Source of the DNA: NCEH01 sp043195135
Lineage (GTDB): Bacteria; Pseudomonadota; Alphaproteobacteria; Rhizobiales; Xanthobacteraceae
Length of the DNA stretch: 64,000 nt
NCBI RefSeq assembly: GCF_043195135.1
Contig: NZ_JBAFWP010000003.1
Reading direction: 5' to 3' (one strand)
The translations under genes were made by a program, and so were the position numbers. Shown piece by piece: positions 63,301 through 64,000 of this stretch; position 1 is the stretch's first letter, and every line of letters starts with the position of its first letter. The notes beneath the pieces were generated by a model. The model was not told the DNA's origin and did not search any database. It saw nothing but the letters and a program-made list of their open reading frames with translations.

Positions 63301-64000
63301 ATGCGCGCGAAACTCCACCTCGTCTACGCCGCGGCCTTCCTGCTGGTCTGCTTCGGCGGCATGGCGGCAAGCGTGCCCCATCTGTGGAGCGAACAGGCGC
63401 GCGCCGCCTATGCGCCGCTCTCCGCATCCACGCTGCTCAACGGCCATTTCACCGCCACCTTCGACCGCACGTTCGCGACCGGCGTCCCGCGCAGCGAAGC
63501 GCTGGACGGCGCGGTGGCGGGCGCGCTCTATGCTTCGATCGGCGATGCCGGCCCGCAGGTGCGCGCGGGCTGCGCCAACTGGCTGTTCCTCGCCGAGGAA
63601 ATGCTGGAAGTCCGCGGCGGCGATACCTTCCTCTCCGCCCGCGTGCGGCTGGCGCGCAAGATCGCCGCCGACCTTACCAAGCGCGGCGTGGCGCTGGTGC
63701 TGGTGCCGGTGCCGGACAAGGTGGATCTGGCGCGCGCGCAGACCTGCGGCCTGCCGGTGGCGGAGCAGGCGCGCAACCGGCTCGCCGCCTGGCGCGCCTA
63801 TTCCAACGGCGGCGGCCTGCGCCAGGTGACCCTGACGCCGGACTGGCCCCTGCCCGGCTTCCTGCGCACCGACACCCATTGGAACGCCATGGGGGCCCGC
63901 TTCGCCGCGAAGCGGACGGCGGCCGTGGTCAATGCCATGCTCGGCGCCGGGACAAATCCGGTGACGCTCGCCGAGGGGCCGGTGCATCCGCGCCCCGGCG
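63301..64000 (+). CDS. AlgJ/AlgX-like SGNH acetyltransferase, 3' end missing
   Basis: At least 233 residues; the gene runs off the right edge. It begins with a signal anchor or signal peptide (MRAKLHLVYAAAFLLVCFGG) and contains the SGNH-type AlgJ/AlgX domain: CANWLFLAEEMLEVRGGD, LVLVPVPDKVDLARAQTCGL, and the catalytic DTHW motif in RTDTHWNAMGARFAAKR. The Ser block lies beyond the edge. AlgJ/AlgX proteins place acetyl groups delivered by AlgI onto the polymer in the periplasm. The ATG at 63301 lies 15 bases after the algI-like stop with GGGGGAGACGGCG upstream. Confidence 0.9.
   Translation, partial: MRAKLHLVYAAAFLLVCFGGMAASVPHLWSEQARAAYAPLSASTLLNGHFTATFDRTFATGVPRSEALDGAVAGALYASIGDAGPQVRAGCANWLFLAEEMLEVRGGDTFLSARVRLARKIAADLTKRGVALVLVPVPDKVDLARAQTCGLPVAEQARNRLAAWRAYSNGGGLRQVTLTPDWPLPGFLRTDTHWNAMGARFAAKRTAAVVNAMLGAGTNPVTLAEGPVHPRPG

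Overview
The window is high-GC (well above 60% by eye) and gene-dense, with gene content and order of an alphaproteobacterium of the Hyphomicrobiales. Best placement is Xanthobacteraceae or a near relative (Xanthobacter, Azorhizobium, Ancylobacter type). This rests on an NAD-dependent formate dehydrogenase of the methylotroph type, an ArsR-methyltransferase/metF/metH operon with its palindromic operator, cbtBA under a cobalamin riboswitch, PmtA-type methyltransferase and NnrU. The placement is inference. It looks like ordinary chromosome: no phage, insertion sequence or CRISPR array is visible. One perfect 16-bp parS sequence (39240-39255) suggests the window lies in the ParB-bound zone of the chromosome, usually near the origin.

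Layout. 1-4300: minus-strand genes for a membrane-anchored TPR-like protein (partial), a BenE transporter, a class D beta-lactamase, panB and an NnrU protein. 4328-11800: guaB (+), a bidirectional terminator, then the methionine operon (ArsR/SAM-methyltransferase regulator, metF, metH) on the minus strand. 12096-25250: cell-envelope and housekeeping genes: L,D-transpeptidase, GNAT, sulfotransferase, two small membrane proteins, SGNH hydrolase, gpmA, dapB, tandem DUF1330 protein, the pmtA-like/phosphatase/pyrF overlap operon, divergent galU and galE, and a lytic transglycosylase. 25437-30585: a small cysteine-rich exported protein and a branched-chain amino-acid-type ABC transporter with a fused LivH-LivM permease. 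30596-39113: a small c-type cytochrome, a fused HyuA-HyuB hydantoinase/oxoprolinase divergent from a TRAP transporter, and a MarR-like regulator.

39240-53384: parS; cbtBA with its riboswitch and a divergent histidine phosphatase; NAD-formate dehydrogenase with a LysR regulator; a molybdate module (mop divergent from modABC, convergent modE, two Mo-box palindromes between mop and modA); an AT-rich non-coding stretch; and a sulfonate module (two ssuA paralogues, ssuD, ssuC, ssuB). 53477-55990: aldo/keto reductase, a second L,D-transpeptidase-like lipoprotein lacking recognisable catalytic His and Arg, a REP-like element and tRNA-Gly(CCC).

56624-64000 (running off the edge) is the most interesting region. 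It is a tight plus-strand operon encoding a BcsB-like periplasmic protein, an NfrB-like membrane glycosyltransferase with two C-terminal MshEN-type c-di-GMP modules, an AlgF-like protein, an AlgI-type MBOAT acyltransferase and an AlgJ/AlgX-type SGNH protein. Together they look like a c-di-GMP-controlled, O-acetylated exopolysaccharide synthesis and export machine, a composite of cellulose, NfrB/NGR and alginate parts.
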